Below are positions 22,051 to 33,597 of a stretch of 64,000 nt of DNA, piece after piece. Both the position numbers and the translations under genes were made by a program. This DNA is from Pegoplata infirma (taxonomy: Eukaryota > Arthropoda > Insecta > Diptera > Anthomyiidae), in contig OY992538.1 of assembly GCA_963921195.1 (NCBI GenBank), forward strand, positions 87,667,904-87,731,903, written 5' to 3'. Every line of letters starts with the position of its first letter. The stretch's first letter is position 1. The notes beneath the pieces are model-generated. The model searched no databases and had not been told where the DNA came from. It saw only the letters and a program-made list of their open reading frames with translations.

Positions 22051-23063
22051 CAAGTAGAAAAGTTAAATTCGACTTTGCCGAATCTATGAATACCCTCCAC
22101 AATGCATTTTTTTTAAAGGGTAGTAAATTTTTTTAACGTGAAAAAATTAACAATTTTGATTAGAAATATTTTATTTTGAGTAAAAAACTCTTTTTTTGTC
22201 ATTTTTTTTTTAAAAAAAGAAAAAAAATTACTAATTTTTTTTTGAGTGTAGCATTTTTTTCGAGTCTAATGTTTTTTTTACTGTAAAAATATTTCTGAAT
22301 GAATGCACGTACGTATGTACACAAAATATTGTCATTTTTGTAAAAAAAAAAATCCAAAATTTTTTTTTGTGTAATTTTTTTGAGTGTACAATTTTTTTTG
22401 AGTGTAAAATTTTTTTCGAGTGTAGTTTTTAAGTTACCAATGCTTTTAAAACTAAACAAGTTTTAAAAGCATTGCTTTAAAATTAAACAAGTTTGAATAG
22501 CATTGTTTAATTACCACCAATGCTTTTAAAACTTGTTAAAACACGTGGCATTTTAGATGAAACTAATTTGAAATTCAGGGTTTTGCTTATAACTTTTGAA
22601 CCACGGGACCGATTGCGCTGAAATTTAATACTAAACAGACCCGAGGAACGGCAAAGATACATGCCAAGCTTCAGTAGTCTCATTATTGTCTTTCGAAAGT
22701 TATCGTGTTTTTTATCTCGAAAATTCGCGAAACACCCTTGCCGAAATTTACTCTTTTGCTCATAACTTTTGAACCACTGGACCGATTTGGCTGGATTGCA
22801 ATACCAACCTGACCAGGTAAATGACAAATATATATGCCAAACTTCAGTAGCCTCTGTAAAGTATTTCAAAAGTTAGCGTGTTTTCTACGGACGGACAGAC
22901 AGACGGACGGACGGACGGACGGACATCGCTAGATCGACTTAAAATCGATCGAGGATCATAAACATATATACTTTATGGGGTCCTAGACCAATATTTCGAG
23001 GTGTTACAAACGGAATGACAAACTTATATATACCCTCTATCACTAGAGTGGAGGGTATAAAAA
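22051..23063 (+). mobile_element. mini-me/DINE-like element, subfamily B
   Basis: CAAGTAGAAAAGTTAAATTC with the stem TTCGACTTTGCCGAA opens the element. GACGGACGGACGGACGG (about 22895-22925), ACTTTATGGGGTCCTAGACC and TAGAGTGGAGGGTATAAAA close it. Tandem GAGTGTAAAATTTTTTT phrases lie at about 22240-22430. A 120-codon minus frame (22507-22869) is shared with two other copies and judged to be repeat. Confidence 0.75.
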
Positions 23064-23540
23064 TGCATAAGTTTAAACTACACCGAAAAAAATCCATGCA
23101 ACATTTTACGAAAAAAAGTTTCGTACTTTTTTTTTCGTAAAATACACGAAAGTTGACTACATAGTACGAAAAACTTTAGTACTGAATTTCGTATTTTTAC
23201 GAAAATAACGAAAATGATTAGTAAATATTTTTTTCGTAATATTTACGAATGTTGACTACATATTACGAAAAAAATGTTGTAAAAATTTTTGTAATTTTAC
23301 GAAAGTAACGAAAAAAAGAATGTAAATGCTTCTTTCGTAAAATATACGAATGGTGACTACATATTACAAAAAAAGTGTACAGACTTTAGTTTTTTTACGA
23401 AAATAATTCGTAAAAACTTCTTTCGTAAAATATACGAAAGTGGACTTTATATTACGAAAAAAAAATAATCAAGAATTTTATAATTTTACAATACTAATGA
23501 AAAAATAAGTAATCTTTAAATGCATGCTTAAAGAGTGTTT

Positions 23541-24020
23541 TTATGCCCTCCAACTACAGTATTGGGGTATACTCACTTTGTCATTCCGTATGTAACGCTT
23601 CGAAATATCGGTCGAGGACCCCATAAAGTATATGTATTATTGATCCATGATAGATTCTACGGCATTCTATTAATGTCCGTCTATATAAAACACGGATACC
23701 ATCCAAAATAAAAAGCTAGACTCTTGAAGTTTAGCACGAACAAGTCTTTTAGTTATCAGCAGGTTAAGTTCGTATGTGGACAAAAAAGTTTCCCATTAAA
23801 GAAACCTCTAAAACGCAATTTTTTTAAAGTGCTTTTTTGGCATTTTTGTTAAACAAATGAAACATTTTTATGTAAAAAAAAATTTAAAGTACTGAGCTTC
23901 GATCCAGGAGATTAGAAAATGTCTTGTTTCAATAATTTCAATAATGATAACTCTGATATTTTTTTTTATATAAAAAAAAAGATTCGGCACAGCCGAATTT
24001 AAAGCTCTCACTTGGTTTTT
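23541..24020 (-). mobile_element. mini-me/DINE-like element, subfamily A (decayed)
   Basis: It runs from TTATGCCCTCCAACTACAG through GTCATTCCGTATGTAACGC and CCCCATAAAGTATATG to the stem ATTCGGCACAGCCGAAT and CTCTCACTTGG. The GTCY run is reduced to TGTCCGTC, so this copy is older. Confidence 0.7.
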
Positions 24021-24455
24021 ATTTATTTTAAGGATCAATTAAAATTTGAGGCTAATCGGATAAAATCATATTTGAGGCTTGATGATATAAGTTTTTTTTT
24101 TACATGTCGGGAGGTGGTCCTCCAAAAAAATCATCTCAACTTATCATCATAAGTTCTTGAAGTGTGAACGTAGCCTTAAACGAAATCACTATAAATAATG
24201 AATGAAATCTTATGTCCTCTGTTAAGAAGAAACAATTAATTGCTTGGATATGATGCTTAAGGGTGGGATAGTGTTGTGTGAGATTTTAAGCAGCAATATT
24301 TGGAAGCGCTAGAACCGCTCATTTTGTGAGGTTGGTAAAAAAAGTGTATGAGCCAAAAAATGGGGGAGGTCGGATAGGATCTAGGGGTCGCTCATCGGGG
24401 TCAAAGTTGGGCGTAGAGGGGAAAAAATCCACAAAAAGCCCCAAAACTCCCCTGG

Positions 24456-24694
24456 GGGGTTACCGCGTAACTTTATTCGAAAGAAATCGTTCGAATTCGG
24501 AAATTTTCAACATGCCGTAACAATAAATTGGTTTACGCAAATTTTACTTTTTTATATTTTTACATTATTTGAAGAAGATCTGCCGGGCTCCAAAGAATTT
24601 TGTAACGAAAAAAATATTTTCTTTTTAATTATTTGCCAAAACAAAATTCTGTTCGAAAACGTTTCCGTTTCGAATCGAAATACGCGGTTACCCC
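24456..24694. mobile_element. Small MITE (GGGGTTACCGCGTA) in the left arm
   Basis: Comparison of the two arms shows 239 extra bases in the left arm. They begin GGGGTTACCGCGTA and end TACGCGGTTACCCC and are flanked by CCTGG (24451-24455, 24695-24699), a likely 5-bp target duplication. No coding capacity. Confidence 0.65.
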
Positions 24695-24699
24695 CCTGG

Positions 24700-25450
24700 T
24701 TTTGCTCCTAGAGGGGTCAAATGTGAGACCGGCCCCCATTATTTTTTCCCCCTGAACACTTTTGCCAAACATACCTAAGCCCTATCTCCAATCCCTAAGG
24801 GGGGTCCCATACAAAGGTTCAATTTTTAAAAAATCTTTCTTCTACCGCTCTAGCTGTCCTAGAAGTCACCCTAGAGGAATCAAATGTATGACCGACCCGC
24901 AATATTTTTTCCACCCCAACATTTTCTTAGAACATATCTACCCCTTATCTTCAATCCTTAGGGTGGTCCCCATACATTTTTTTTATTTTTTCTTAAATTG
25001 TCATATTAAATCAGCTCCTACCGGTCCAATGGTGCCTTCTAGAGGGGTCATAATCAAGACCAACCCCCATTAATTTTTATCCCCCAACACTTCTTCTGAA
25101 CATACCAATTCCATATCTCCAATTCCTAAGGGGTCTCCCACACAAAACGACATTTTTGTAAATCTTGCTCCCACCGCTCTAACTATCGCAGGGGTGACCC
25201 TAGAGAAGTTAAATATGTGACCGACCCCCAATATTTTTTCAGCCCCAACATTTTTCCCAAACAAACCTACCCTCTATTTGTAAGCCTTAAGGGTGTCCCC
25301 ACACATTTTTTTTTTTTATTTTTTTTTATAAAATTTGCACCTACCGCTCCCACTGTGCCTTTTAGGGACGGGAAATGTAGACTGACCCCCATTAATTTTT
25401 GCCCCCTACCTACGCCGTATTTCCACTTTGTAGGTGTGCTCCACTGGGGA
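24700..25450 (+). repeat. Left-arm ~160-bp subrepeats (five units)
   Basis: Units start near 24713, 24874, 25041, 25202 and 25366 (spacing 161-167 bp). Each has a GAGGGGTCAAATGTGAGACC-like start, then CCGACCCCCATTAATTTT, a CCTATCTCCAATCCCTAAGG block and GGTCCCATACAAA, then a CCACCGCTCTAACT-like block. Short open frames here are by-products. Confidence 0.75.
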
Positions 25451-25577
25451 AAACTAAGTGTTTGAAATCAAATTCGGCAAAACGTCTGGACCAGGAGTGC
25501 TAATGTTTGCGCGTTTTAAAGAGCAGTGGGAAAATATAAAAGACTAACCGTACAGTCTTGGCATATAAGATGAGGAA

Positions 25578-26627
25578 GTGGCAGGCAACATACCAGATCA
25601 AGTCCAAACTGACATCAAGTTGTTTTGTTGGGCTCAAATAAAAGAAAAGCAACCCAGAGACGACTACAAGGAGTTACTTAAAATTGTTTTATTATACCTT
25701 GGCGAAAATATTCCTAATAAGCATTTTAGCCCCACAAGGACCCATCAGTCATGCTCGATGGATGGCAAAAATGCCTTAAAAATGTTTTTGTTCCGAAAAT
25801 GTATCGGTTTGGCCAAAAAAGAATTAAATGCACTTCTTGATGTGACCGTTTTCATCATAACAATTTACGTAAAAGCTTGGTTTAGCGCTACCAAAGCAAT
25901 AGAAGCTCCAAATAATGGTTTGAATTTTTTGAAAGCGATTGCCAATTATGCTTCAATTGATAAGATTCTGTCGCAACGATTGGTCAATAGATTCTGTGGA
26001 CATCTCTGGTATCTCAGTGGCGAAGCTGTTGCTCTCGCACTATTTGATCCGAATATCTCTTGTGAAATAAAACGAAAAATGTCGAATGCAATTCGTATAT
26101 TTGAAGAAGAGAAAGAGGAATTGGAGGAAGAGTTATCTGACGATGAGATGGACGAATCGTCTAACGAAGACAGCGAGGAAGAAGAAGACGATGATATCGT
26201 TGAAGAAGATGCCTCAGAGGATAGCGGCGACAGTGGCAACAAGGATAGTAATCCTCCAGTACATGTTGTTGGATTCGAAGGTGTGAAAAGAATTAACATG
26301 GCATCGAAACAAGTGAATCAAGAACTCATGAAAATTGATTTAAGCCACTACGTCACACCTGAGACTCCAAAATTTTTTGCACGCTTCGGAATAACAACAA
26401 ATTTCATTGCTTCCGATACTTGGGAAAATCGTCAGGAATACCAGCGAGCGCTGAAAATATTACGTAAATTACATGTTGTCAACGACGCTGCCGAAAGAGG
26501 CGTAAAATTAATAGAAGACTATAACAACGTGTTGTGCCGTAACGAGGAGGAAAAAATAGTTTTGCTTCAGGTCGTGGCCGAAAATCGGAAACAATATCCA
26601 TCACACGGTAAAAATAAATTAATTTGA
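25578..26627 (+). CDS. 349-codon transposon-borne protein of unassigned arthropod family
   Basis: This is an uninterrupted frame of 349 codons ending in TGA, with mixed codon use unlike the decayed surroundings. The listed start is a GTG; an in-frame stop lies at 25566-25568 and the first ATG is codon 61 (25758). The piece is therefore probably the C-terminal part of a longer protein, from an upstream exon now lost or spliced in. Residues 1-170 contain a conserved-looking region (KLFCWAQIKEKQPRDDYKEL at 14-33, GHLWYLS at 141-147). Residues 175-223 are strongly acidic (runs of E and D), and VNDAAERGVKLIEDYN is at 301-316. I recall similar HLWYLS and NDxAERGVKL motifs in uncharacterised, multicopy arthropod proteins (recollection, not checked). 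Lying between inverted arms suggests a role in mobilising the element. No DDE triad or BED finger was recognised. Confidence 0.65.
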   Translation: MAGNIPDQVQTDIKLFCWAQIKEKQPRDDYKELLKIVLLYLGENIPNKHFSPTRTHQSCSMDGKNALKMFLFRKCIGLAKKELNALLDVTVFIITIYVKAWFSATKAIEAPNNGLNFLKAIANYASIDKILSQRLVNRFCGHLWYLSGEAVALALFDPNISCEIKRKMSNAIRIFEEEKEELEEELSDDEMDESSNEDSEEEEDDDIVEEDASEDSGDSGNKDSNPPVHVVGFEGVKRINMASKQVNQELMKIDLSHYVTPETPKFFARFGITTNFIASDTWENRQEYQRALKILRKLHVVNDAAERGVKLIEDYNNVLCRNEEEKIVLLQVVAENRKQYPSHGKNKLI

Positions 26628-26754
26628 TTTATAGTTATATTATTTATCATTTTTTATTATTTTCAAGTTAAAAAAAATATTTTTTTACGCTTAACAAAAG
26701 TTACTATTAAATTACAAATTAAAGACCTCGGATTTCTCGATAAAATAAATAAAA

Positions 26755-27660
26755 AAATTGTGGGGTAACACCTTGAAGATAGAGGGTAGGTATTTTTGAA
26801 GAAAATGTTTTGACTAAAAAAATATATGGGCAGGTCATACATTTGACTTCTATACATGCATTACCAATTTAGTTTTCCCCAGGGGAGCACCCCTACAAAG
26901 TGGAAATACGGCGTAGGTATGTTCAGAAAAAATGTAGGGGGCAAAAATTAATGGAGGTCAGTCCGCATTTACCGTTCCTACAAGGCAGAATGGGAGCGGT
27001 AGGCGCAGATTTTATAAAAAAAAAATTTAAAAATAAAAAAAATGTGTGGGGACACCCTTAAGGCTTTAGAATAGAGGGTAGGTTTGTTTGGGGAAAATGT
27101 TGGGGCTGAAAAAATATTGGGGGTCGGTCATACATTAAACTTCTCTAGGGTCACCCCTGCGATAGTTAGAGCGGTGAGAGCAAGTTTTACAAAAATGTCA
27201 TTTTGTGTGGGAGACCCCTTAGGAATTGGAGATATGGAATTGGTATGTTCAGAAGAAGTGTTGGGGGCTAAAAATTAATGGGGGTTGGTCTTGATAATGA
27301 CCCCTCTAGAAGGCACCATTAGACCGGTAGGAGCTGATTTAATATGACAATTTAAGAAAAAATAAATAAATGTATGGGGGCCACCCTAAGGATTGAAGAT
27401 AAGGGGTAGGTATGTTCTAAGAAAATGTTGGGGTTGAAAAAATATTGGGGGTCGGTCATACATTTGATTCCTCTAGGGTGAATTCTAGGACAGCTAGAGC
27501 GGTAGGAGCAAGATTTTTTAAAAATTGAACCTTTGTATGGGACCCCCCTTAGGGATTGGAGATAGGGCTTAGGTATGTTTGGCAAAAGTGTTCAGGGGGA
27601 AAAATAATGGGGGCCGGTCTCACATTTGACCCCTCTAAGAGCAAAACTAGGGGAGTTTTG
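26755..27660 (-). repeat. Right-arm ~160-bp subrepeats (inverted)
   Basis: It is the reverse complement of the left-arm units in the same order from the outside in, for example ATTAATGGGGGTTGGTCTTG against CAAGACCAACCCCCATTAAT. A few indels and substitutions distinguish the arms, so they are not being perfectly homogenised. Confidence 0.75.
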
Positions 27661-28209
27661 GCGCTTTTTGTGGATTTTTTCCCCTCTACACCCAACTTTG
27701 ACCCCGATGAGCGACCCCTAGATCCTATCCGATCTGCCCCATTTTTTGGCCCATGCATTTTTTTTACGAACCTCACAAAATAAGCGGTTCTAGCGTGTCG
27801 AAATCGAAAACTCGTGCACTATCCCACCCCTAATGATGCTGTCAAAACGTTTAAAACGTTGTTTTTATTCTCAAGAAAAAATTCTTACATGTAATTTCGT
27901 TTATTTAACGATTTCTTTTATTTTCAGATTTTCATAAAAAAATATTTCGTTTATTTTACGAAATAATTTCGTAAGACAAAAAAAAATATTTTGTTTATTT
28001 TACGAAAATTTTCGTAAAACACTAAAATTTATTGCGTTTATTTAACGTAATTTTTTTGTAAAATACAAAAACAATTTCGTTTATTTTACGAAAAAATTTC
28101 GTGCATTTCGTACATTGTACGCAGGAATTTCGTGGTGCGAAACAACGAAATTTTTCGTACAATGTACGAACGTTTTCGTACATATAAGGCAGAATTTTTT
28201 TTCGGTGTA

Positions 28210-29275
28210 GAGATGGGCTCACGACAGGAAATTTCTAACGACACACACTCACGAGCATATTTTATCTACTTACACTCACTTACAATCACGTTAGTAAATT
28301 TAATACAAAATAACTTTTTCACTACTCGTAACACATAACACCTTATATATTATCTTCTGGTACGCTATATTATTTTATTTCTCGTAATATATAAAATATC
28401 ATATATATCTTAAAATCGTTATATCTCCGAAACTACTGGACGGATTTACAAAACTTTAGCATCAATGTGTCGAGCGTGAAATTCTACATAAAATAGATGA
28501 AAAATATGGAGTAAAAAAATTTAAAAGTTTTTTGACAAAAAAAGCAGTGGTTAGTCCATCCTTTTTTTTTTTGACCAAAAATTTTATTTTTATTTTTATT
28601 ATTTTTTAATTGCTATTTTATTTAGAATTTCACGCTCGACACATTGACGCTAAAATTTTGTAAATCGGTCCAGTAGTTTTGGAGTTATAGCGATTTTACC
28701 ATATTTTTCTAATAGTCAGTGCTATGGTTGCCAAGTTTGTCGAAAAATATTTTTTTACGGGGTAAAAATTTGGGTTACATATTCTGAAAGAGCATAAAAA
28801 GTTGGGACGTATAGGTCTCCGAACCAAATCGGGCCTATATTTACCGAGCTATTGACGAAAAACCAAATTGTGGCAACCCTTGAGAGAATTTGAAATTTTA
28901 ATTTTTCCTCAAATCAAAAAAATCTTAAAATCGTTATGTCTCCGAAACTACTGGACGGATTTACAAAAATTTAGCATCAATGTGTCGAGCGTGATATTCT
29001 ACATAAAATAGATGAAAAATATGGAGTAAAAAAATTTAAAAGTTTTATAAGCGAAAAATATAAGCAATATAAGCGAAAAACACATCCATCGAACCAGCAA
29101 ATCAGGGCAATTTGCGTACAAAACAGCATTTTTTGTGTTCTTTTCTGAGTGTAAAAAATGTTACATCGTTTCAGGGCCATGCCAACATTTTAAAAGTACA
29201 CATTTTAGCAATGCAAATTTTTTTGTTCAGAAAAGAAAACACCATAAAATACTGTTGCTATGTAACAGTGGAGCA
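28210..29275. repeat. Dispersed repeat with direct and inverted copies
   Basis: A ~120-bp phrase beginning AAATCGTTATATCTCCGAAA and containing CAATGTGTCGAGCGTGAAAT occurs at 28411-28530 and again directly at 28923-29045. An inverted, partial copy lies at 28620-28700 (ATTTCACGCTCGACACATTG). 29060-29275 shares AGAAAAGAAAACACCATAA with 21560-21580. Family unknown. Confidence 0.55.
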
Positions 29276-30846
29276 ACCAAAATGCTAATATATCGCATTT
29301 TGTAAATGTTAGACTTGAATATCTCAAAAAAGAAATCCTCTAGAAAAAATTTGGAGGACGGATTTTGAGCATTACAAGGTCAATTTTATTTAAAATCATT
29401 CCCATTTTTTTTTTCAAACGCGAATATCTCAAAACTAACTGTAAAAAACTGAATTGAGCTAGAAAAAATTGGATGATTGATTCGGATTAAAAAATATATA
29501 AAAAAGTTGCTGAATTTTTCAATTTCGAGTATCATTGCACTTGATTCAGTTCATTTTAAAAAATGTAACAAGGTTTTCCAATTAACGTGTTACTGTTACA
29601 GTTCAAATAATTTTTTTTCTTAATCTACAGATTTAATGAACAATTTTTTTAAGTTTATTTAAATATGATTTTTCTGTAAGTTTTTTAAAATATATGTATA
29701 TATTTTTTAATAAATACAACAATTCCGATGGTTTAAAAACATTAAGTGCTGTATATTTATTTTAAAAAAGAAATATATAAAAATGTTATTCAGACAGGCA
29801 TTCATTTTTTTACAGTTTCGGTTTTAGTTCGGTTTCGGTTTGGCCTCGAAAACTGGTTTCGGCCGGACTCTATTGATTTGTCATATTTATAATAAGAATT
29901 CGACTGTTTTTCAAGATTCTTCGTATCAAAGTTGCATTCAATATCAATAAAATGACAATATTTCAGAAGTGATCTTTGCCATATGATTGTTGAAATTCTG
30001 GGACGCAACTGGCAACAATAATCACCGTCGATGTTAATTTTTAAGAATACTCTGATATTAAACACATTGCCTTACAACTAAAAATTTAGACAAGTAGTAG
30101 AAGTAGACAAGTTCCAAAAAATATTTTAAAGTCTGCACTTCAAAAATTTTACAAACCTTCTTCATCATTTCAAAGATTTTAAAGTTCAAAAAAATTGTCA
30201 TTCTTATTACACAGAAAACGAGTAAGCGATGGCACTGTATGTCTCTGGTCAACAAAAAAAACAGTCGAATTCCTATAAATAAGACAAATCAGCTCTAAAT
30301 CTGTTATCCAAACAGAATTAAACAAGTTTTTGGTAAGTGCAAAAATAAATGTATCGTGGCGTATGAGTGATATGGAAAATAAAATAAGTCATTCAAACTT
30401 TAAAGCCAATTTTCTGGAAAGCAAAAATAACTGTTCTCTGAAAATTTGATATGCTGTAGAGAATGAAATGAACTTTAATTTTTTTTTTTAATTTAAAATG
30501 ACGTGTTTTTTGCTACATCGATTTTTATTTTTCATTTGAAAAATTCAGACATACTTCTGAATTTTTCCCAAAAACAAATAATGCCAATCGATAGCCAACA
30601 AAACACTATAAAATAGATGTGTTTCGAAAAATTCAGAATCGTTGAGTTACTGTAGAAAAATTTAAATATAAAGCGACATCATGGAAAAATTGCTCAATTT
30701 TACCACGTTTGACCAGGCCTATCTCGCCCATTTTTCCGAAAAACGAAAATTTTTGTTCCGCGATTTGGGCAATAAGCTCTCAAAGCTTAACTTTGATCCA
30801 ACAACATTTTTTTTTCGTGGTACGTTTGAAATAGAAACCTTCATAT
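29276..30846. other. AT-rich sequence with one interrupted small open frame
   Basis: Mostly unremarkable. A GTTTCGGTTCGGTTTCGG simple repeat lies near 29815-29845. A plus-strand frame starts with ATG at 30681 (MEKLLNFTTFDQAYLAHFSE) and is cut at 30846 by the element inserted there. It has no domain I recognise and may be chance. Confidence 0.35.
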
Positions 30847-31788
30847 CGAGGGCCTATATTCAAAACCCTCTATCTAAAAAAACACAACTTTTCAGGAGAG
30901 CCAAAAAACTGTTTATTTCGCGAATTGTTAGAGTAATTAAAATTCGATATTCTACAATATTTTTTTAAATCAACTACTGAATCTGACATATAATTCGTTT
31001 TTAAAATTTTGCACTATTGGGGATTTTAGAGAATAGATAGAGGATTTTGTTTCTCAAAAATATTAAGTACAGGAATGAAAATGATCAGATAGAGGGTTTT
31101 GCATTTTAATAAAAATGAATTATTATGATTTCATTTATGATATCAGTTAATTTTTAACGTTATTTATTAATGATAACGGCTTATAAATAATTTCGAAATC
31201 GCGGTTTTGGTCCACAGGTGCGGATTGTTAAGGCCAAAATTATTTTTTTTACCGAGTTCGTCTCAAAAGTTGACAAACTGTTGAGTATGTTATGTAAGAA
31301 ATAGTAAAAAAATAAAAACGGGATTTTGGTCCACAGATGCTGATCAGCATTGGGATTTTTAAGATAAAAATTTTTGTTTCATAATGTACACAAGACATCC
31401 AAAGTTTGAGACATATTTTTTAAAAAAGTCAAACAAGAATTTTCAGAAAAAATTAGCATCAGTGGACCAAAATCGTGGTTCTGGAATTTTGTTGATAAAT
31501 TCATGTGCAGCATGCAAAAATTAGTATGAAAACATGTAATGCATGATAAAATTATTCAAAACAAATATTTGTAAATTAATTATTTGAAAAGATAGAGGGT
31601 TTTGCATTCAGAAAAATTAATTGTGTAAGAGATAGATAAAATCAAAAATGAAAATAAAATAGCAAAAAAAAAAATATTTTTGTTCTGAATTTTACACCAT
31701 AGATGAGGGCCGTTTTACTGAATATTTTGCCATCAAAAAGTCATTTTCGTGAAAATGGAAGATAGAGGGTTTTGAATATAGGCCCTCG
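30847..31788. mobile_element. TIR element CGAGGGCCTATATTC with ATAT target duplication
   Basis: CGAGGGCCTATATTCAAAAC at the left and its exact complement at the right form a terminal inverted repeat of about 29 bp. ATAT flanks both sides (30843-30846, 31789-31792). The 942-bp interior has three related phrases around TTTTGGTCCACAG/TGGACCAAAATCG, in both orientations, but no coding frame. TSD length is ambiguous because the flanks are self-complementary. Confidence 0.7.
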
Positions 31789-31825
31789 ATATACCCTCTA
31801 TCACTAGAGTGGAGGGTATAAAAAA
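31789..31825 (+). repeat. mini-me subfamily B end fragment
   Basis: ATACCCTCTATCACTAGAGT and GGAGGGTATAAAA are identical to the ends of the copies at 16943 and 23063, but the rest of the element is missing on the left side of the inserted TIR element. Confidence 0.6.
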
Positions 31826-31948
31826 ATTGTGGTAGTCGCACTCGCCTTTCAGACAAGCCGTGTTAGCACTTTTTTAAAAATGTGTCAAAGCTGAAGGTAC
31901 ACTTTAAATTAGAAAATTGTAAATTATGTGTGTTTGTGATAAACAATT

Positions 31949-32551
31949 TTTATACCCTCCACTCAGTGATTGAGGGTATATATAAGTTTGTCATTCCGTT
32001 CATAACTCATCGAATATCGGTCCCATAAAGTATATATATTCATGATGCCCGATCGATTTTAAGACATTCTAGCGATATCCGTCTGTCCGTCTGTCTGTGG
32101 AAAATGTGATCACGTCCAAAATACAAAACATAGGTGACTGTTATTAAACATATATATTGGAAGTTTTCCCGAGAAGTTTGGTATTGCATTTGAGCGATAT
32201 CAGTTCAGCGGTTCAAAAGTTATGAACGAAAATGTAAGGACACCTAAAAAATTTTAGTACATTCAACATAACCTAAAAATACAAAATGCTTTAATTCGGC
32301 TGCTGGTTGTGAACATAATTAAACACCAAATGGTATTTAAACAAGTACAAACATAGTTTTGGACAATAAAAGAAAAAAAATCATGGATTTTTTTTTAACA
32401 AATTTTTTTTTTCGCAGACATTTAAAAAAAATAAAAAAATTTTTTTCAAAAGTAATTTCCTTTTAAATAAAGTTTTTGCAATAATCTTTTAGAAATTGTG
32501 GAGCGTATCACTACATTCGGCAAGGCCGAATTTAACTTTTTTTTACTTGTT
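31949..32551 (-). mobile_element. mini-me/DINE-like element, subfamily B
   Basis: It runs from TTATACCCTCCACTCAGTG through CCCATAAAGTATATATATTC and TCCGTCTGTCCGTCTGTCTG to the perfect stem ATTCGGCAAGGCCGAAT and an ACTTGTTTT end. It is shorter and more diverged than the other B copies. Confidence 0.7.
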
Positions 32552-33597
32552 TTAAATAAACTCATCTTAAAAATTACGTCACTTTGTGTTTATTCACGTT
32601 ATTGTAATTTAAATTAATTTACAAAAAAATGTCATTAAAATATTTTTTGTTTTGTGTAAAAAAATAAGTTGTTTTTTAAGAATTGTCTCTACATACAATA
32701 CATGAAATATTTTATATGTCTAATAGAGATGGTAGTCTCGTTTTTGAAATGAAATGTACTCTAACGAAAATTGTACTTTTTTTCAAAACTCAATATATTC
32801 TCAATGTAATAGACAAAAATATCTAAAAGCCATTTTTCAATAACATCTCAGGTTCTGAAAAATAGATTTTATATCGAAACCCTCAACTGAAATCGCCACG
32901 AGTTATTAAGTAGTGAAGATATGTTTTAGATTTGTCTCCCACGTATAACGGTACTTTTAAAACCAAAAATAATCTAAAAAAATGTACTAAACTACTAAAT
33001 TTTCCACCCCTGTTATAAAATACTTTTTTTCGTATTTTATTAAGTTGATTTTGATTTATTTCCAATTTTTAAAAATAAAAATAATTTTGTTTTAGTAAGT
33101 AAATTGAGTTTTTGTTTTATCTTGACCTTGGCATTCGCAGTGCCATAATAGGAAAGTTCATATTTTCAATGTAAACTTTTTTTTTTTGTCATTATTTCAT
33201 TCAATACTCATGTACTCGTATGTATGATTTAATATGGTGAGTTTTTGTTTTTGTGGTTTAATATGTGTTTTGACCAAGTTTAAGTATGAGTAAACAATTT
33301 AAACTAATTGCCGGTTGTTATTCGAAATTTAATTGTTTAATTTTTATGAATTGAATTGCAATGTTTTCTGATTGTTGTTTTTGTTTTCACTTAAATACAA
33401 AATTGTGTGTGAATTTTAAATACAGAGGATTTATTGTTAAAACAATTCAAACTAGAGTGTTTTATAAAATGAATCATTTAGTAATTATTTCTGAATAAAA
33501 TAAAATAAATAATATTCTGGGAAAAATATGACATGTTTTGCTTTTATTTAAAAATAGTTTAATGGAAATTTTGTACAATAAACATGAAAAATGTATA
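32552..33597. other. AT-rich sequence, no feature recognised
   Basis: No convincing frame, repeat or RNA was seen. The low repeat content suggests ordinary intron sequence. Confidence 0.4.

Larger units (their letters stand above)
24250..27840 (+). mobile_element. Coding DNA transposon with hAT-like ends and long inverted arms
   Basis: The element proper is 24258-27832. A perfect 8-bp target duplication ATGATGCT lies at 24250-24257 and 27833-27840. The termini are TAAGGGTGGGATAGTG and, inverted, TAGGGGTGGGATAGTG. An 8-bp duplication with TAGGG-type ends fits the hAT superfamily. Inside are ~1 kb inverted arms (about 24258-25450 and 26755-27832) built of ~160-bp subrepeats, flanking one long open frame at 25578-26627. 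The intact duplication and open frame suggest a fairly recent insertion. The protein is not a recognisable hAT transposase, so superfamily assignment is open. Confidence 0.8.
23081..28207. mobile_element. CACCGAAAAAAA MITE hosting three nested insertions
   Basis: CACCGAAAAAAATCC starts at 23081 and TTTTTTTTCGGTG ends at 28207, with TA on each outer side (23079-23080, 28208-28209). Its own body is 23081-23540 and 27841-28207, made of TTTCGTAAAATATACGAAA-type words. Inside lie a mini-me element (23541-24020) and the coding element (24258-27832), which itself carries a small MITE. Removing these leaves a roughly 1 kb MITE. Confidence 0.7.

Noticed and set aside
24762..25465. Short frames in the arms of the coding element (also 27084-27783, 2872-3180, 48065-48346)
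   Set aside because: They recur as parallel translations of the 160-bp subrepeat on both strands, with no domain.
25946..26299. Serine-rich 117-codon minus frame
   Set aside because: It is the exact antisense of the acidic region of the 349-codon frame: GAA/GAT codons read as TTC/ATC and similar.
29802..30255. Two adjacent minus frames (87 and 65 codons) as a possible transposase relic
   Set aside because: No recognisable motif, and one end is a GGTTTCGG simple repeat. I could not support a family.
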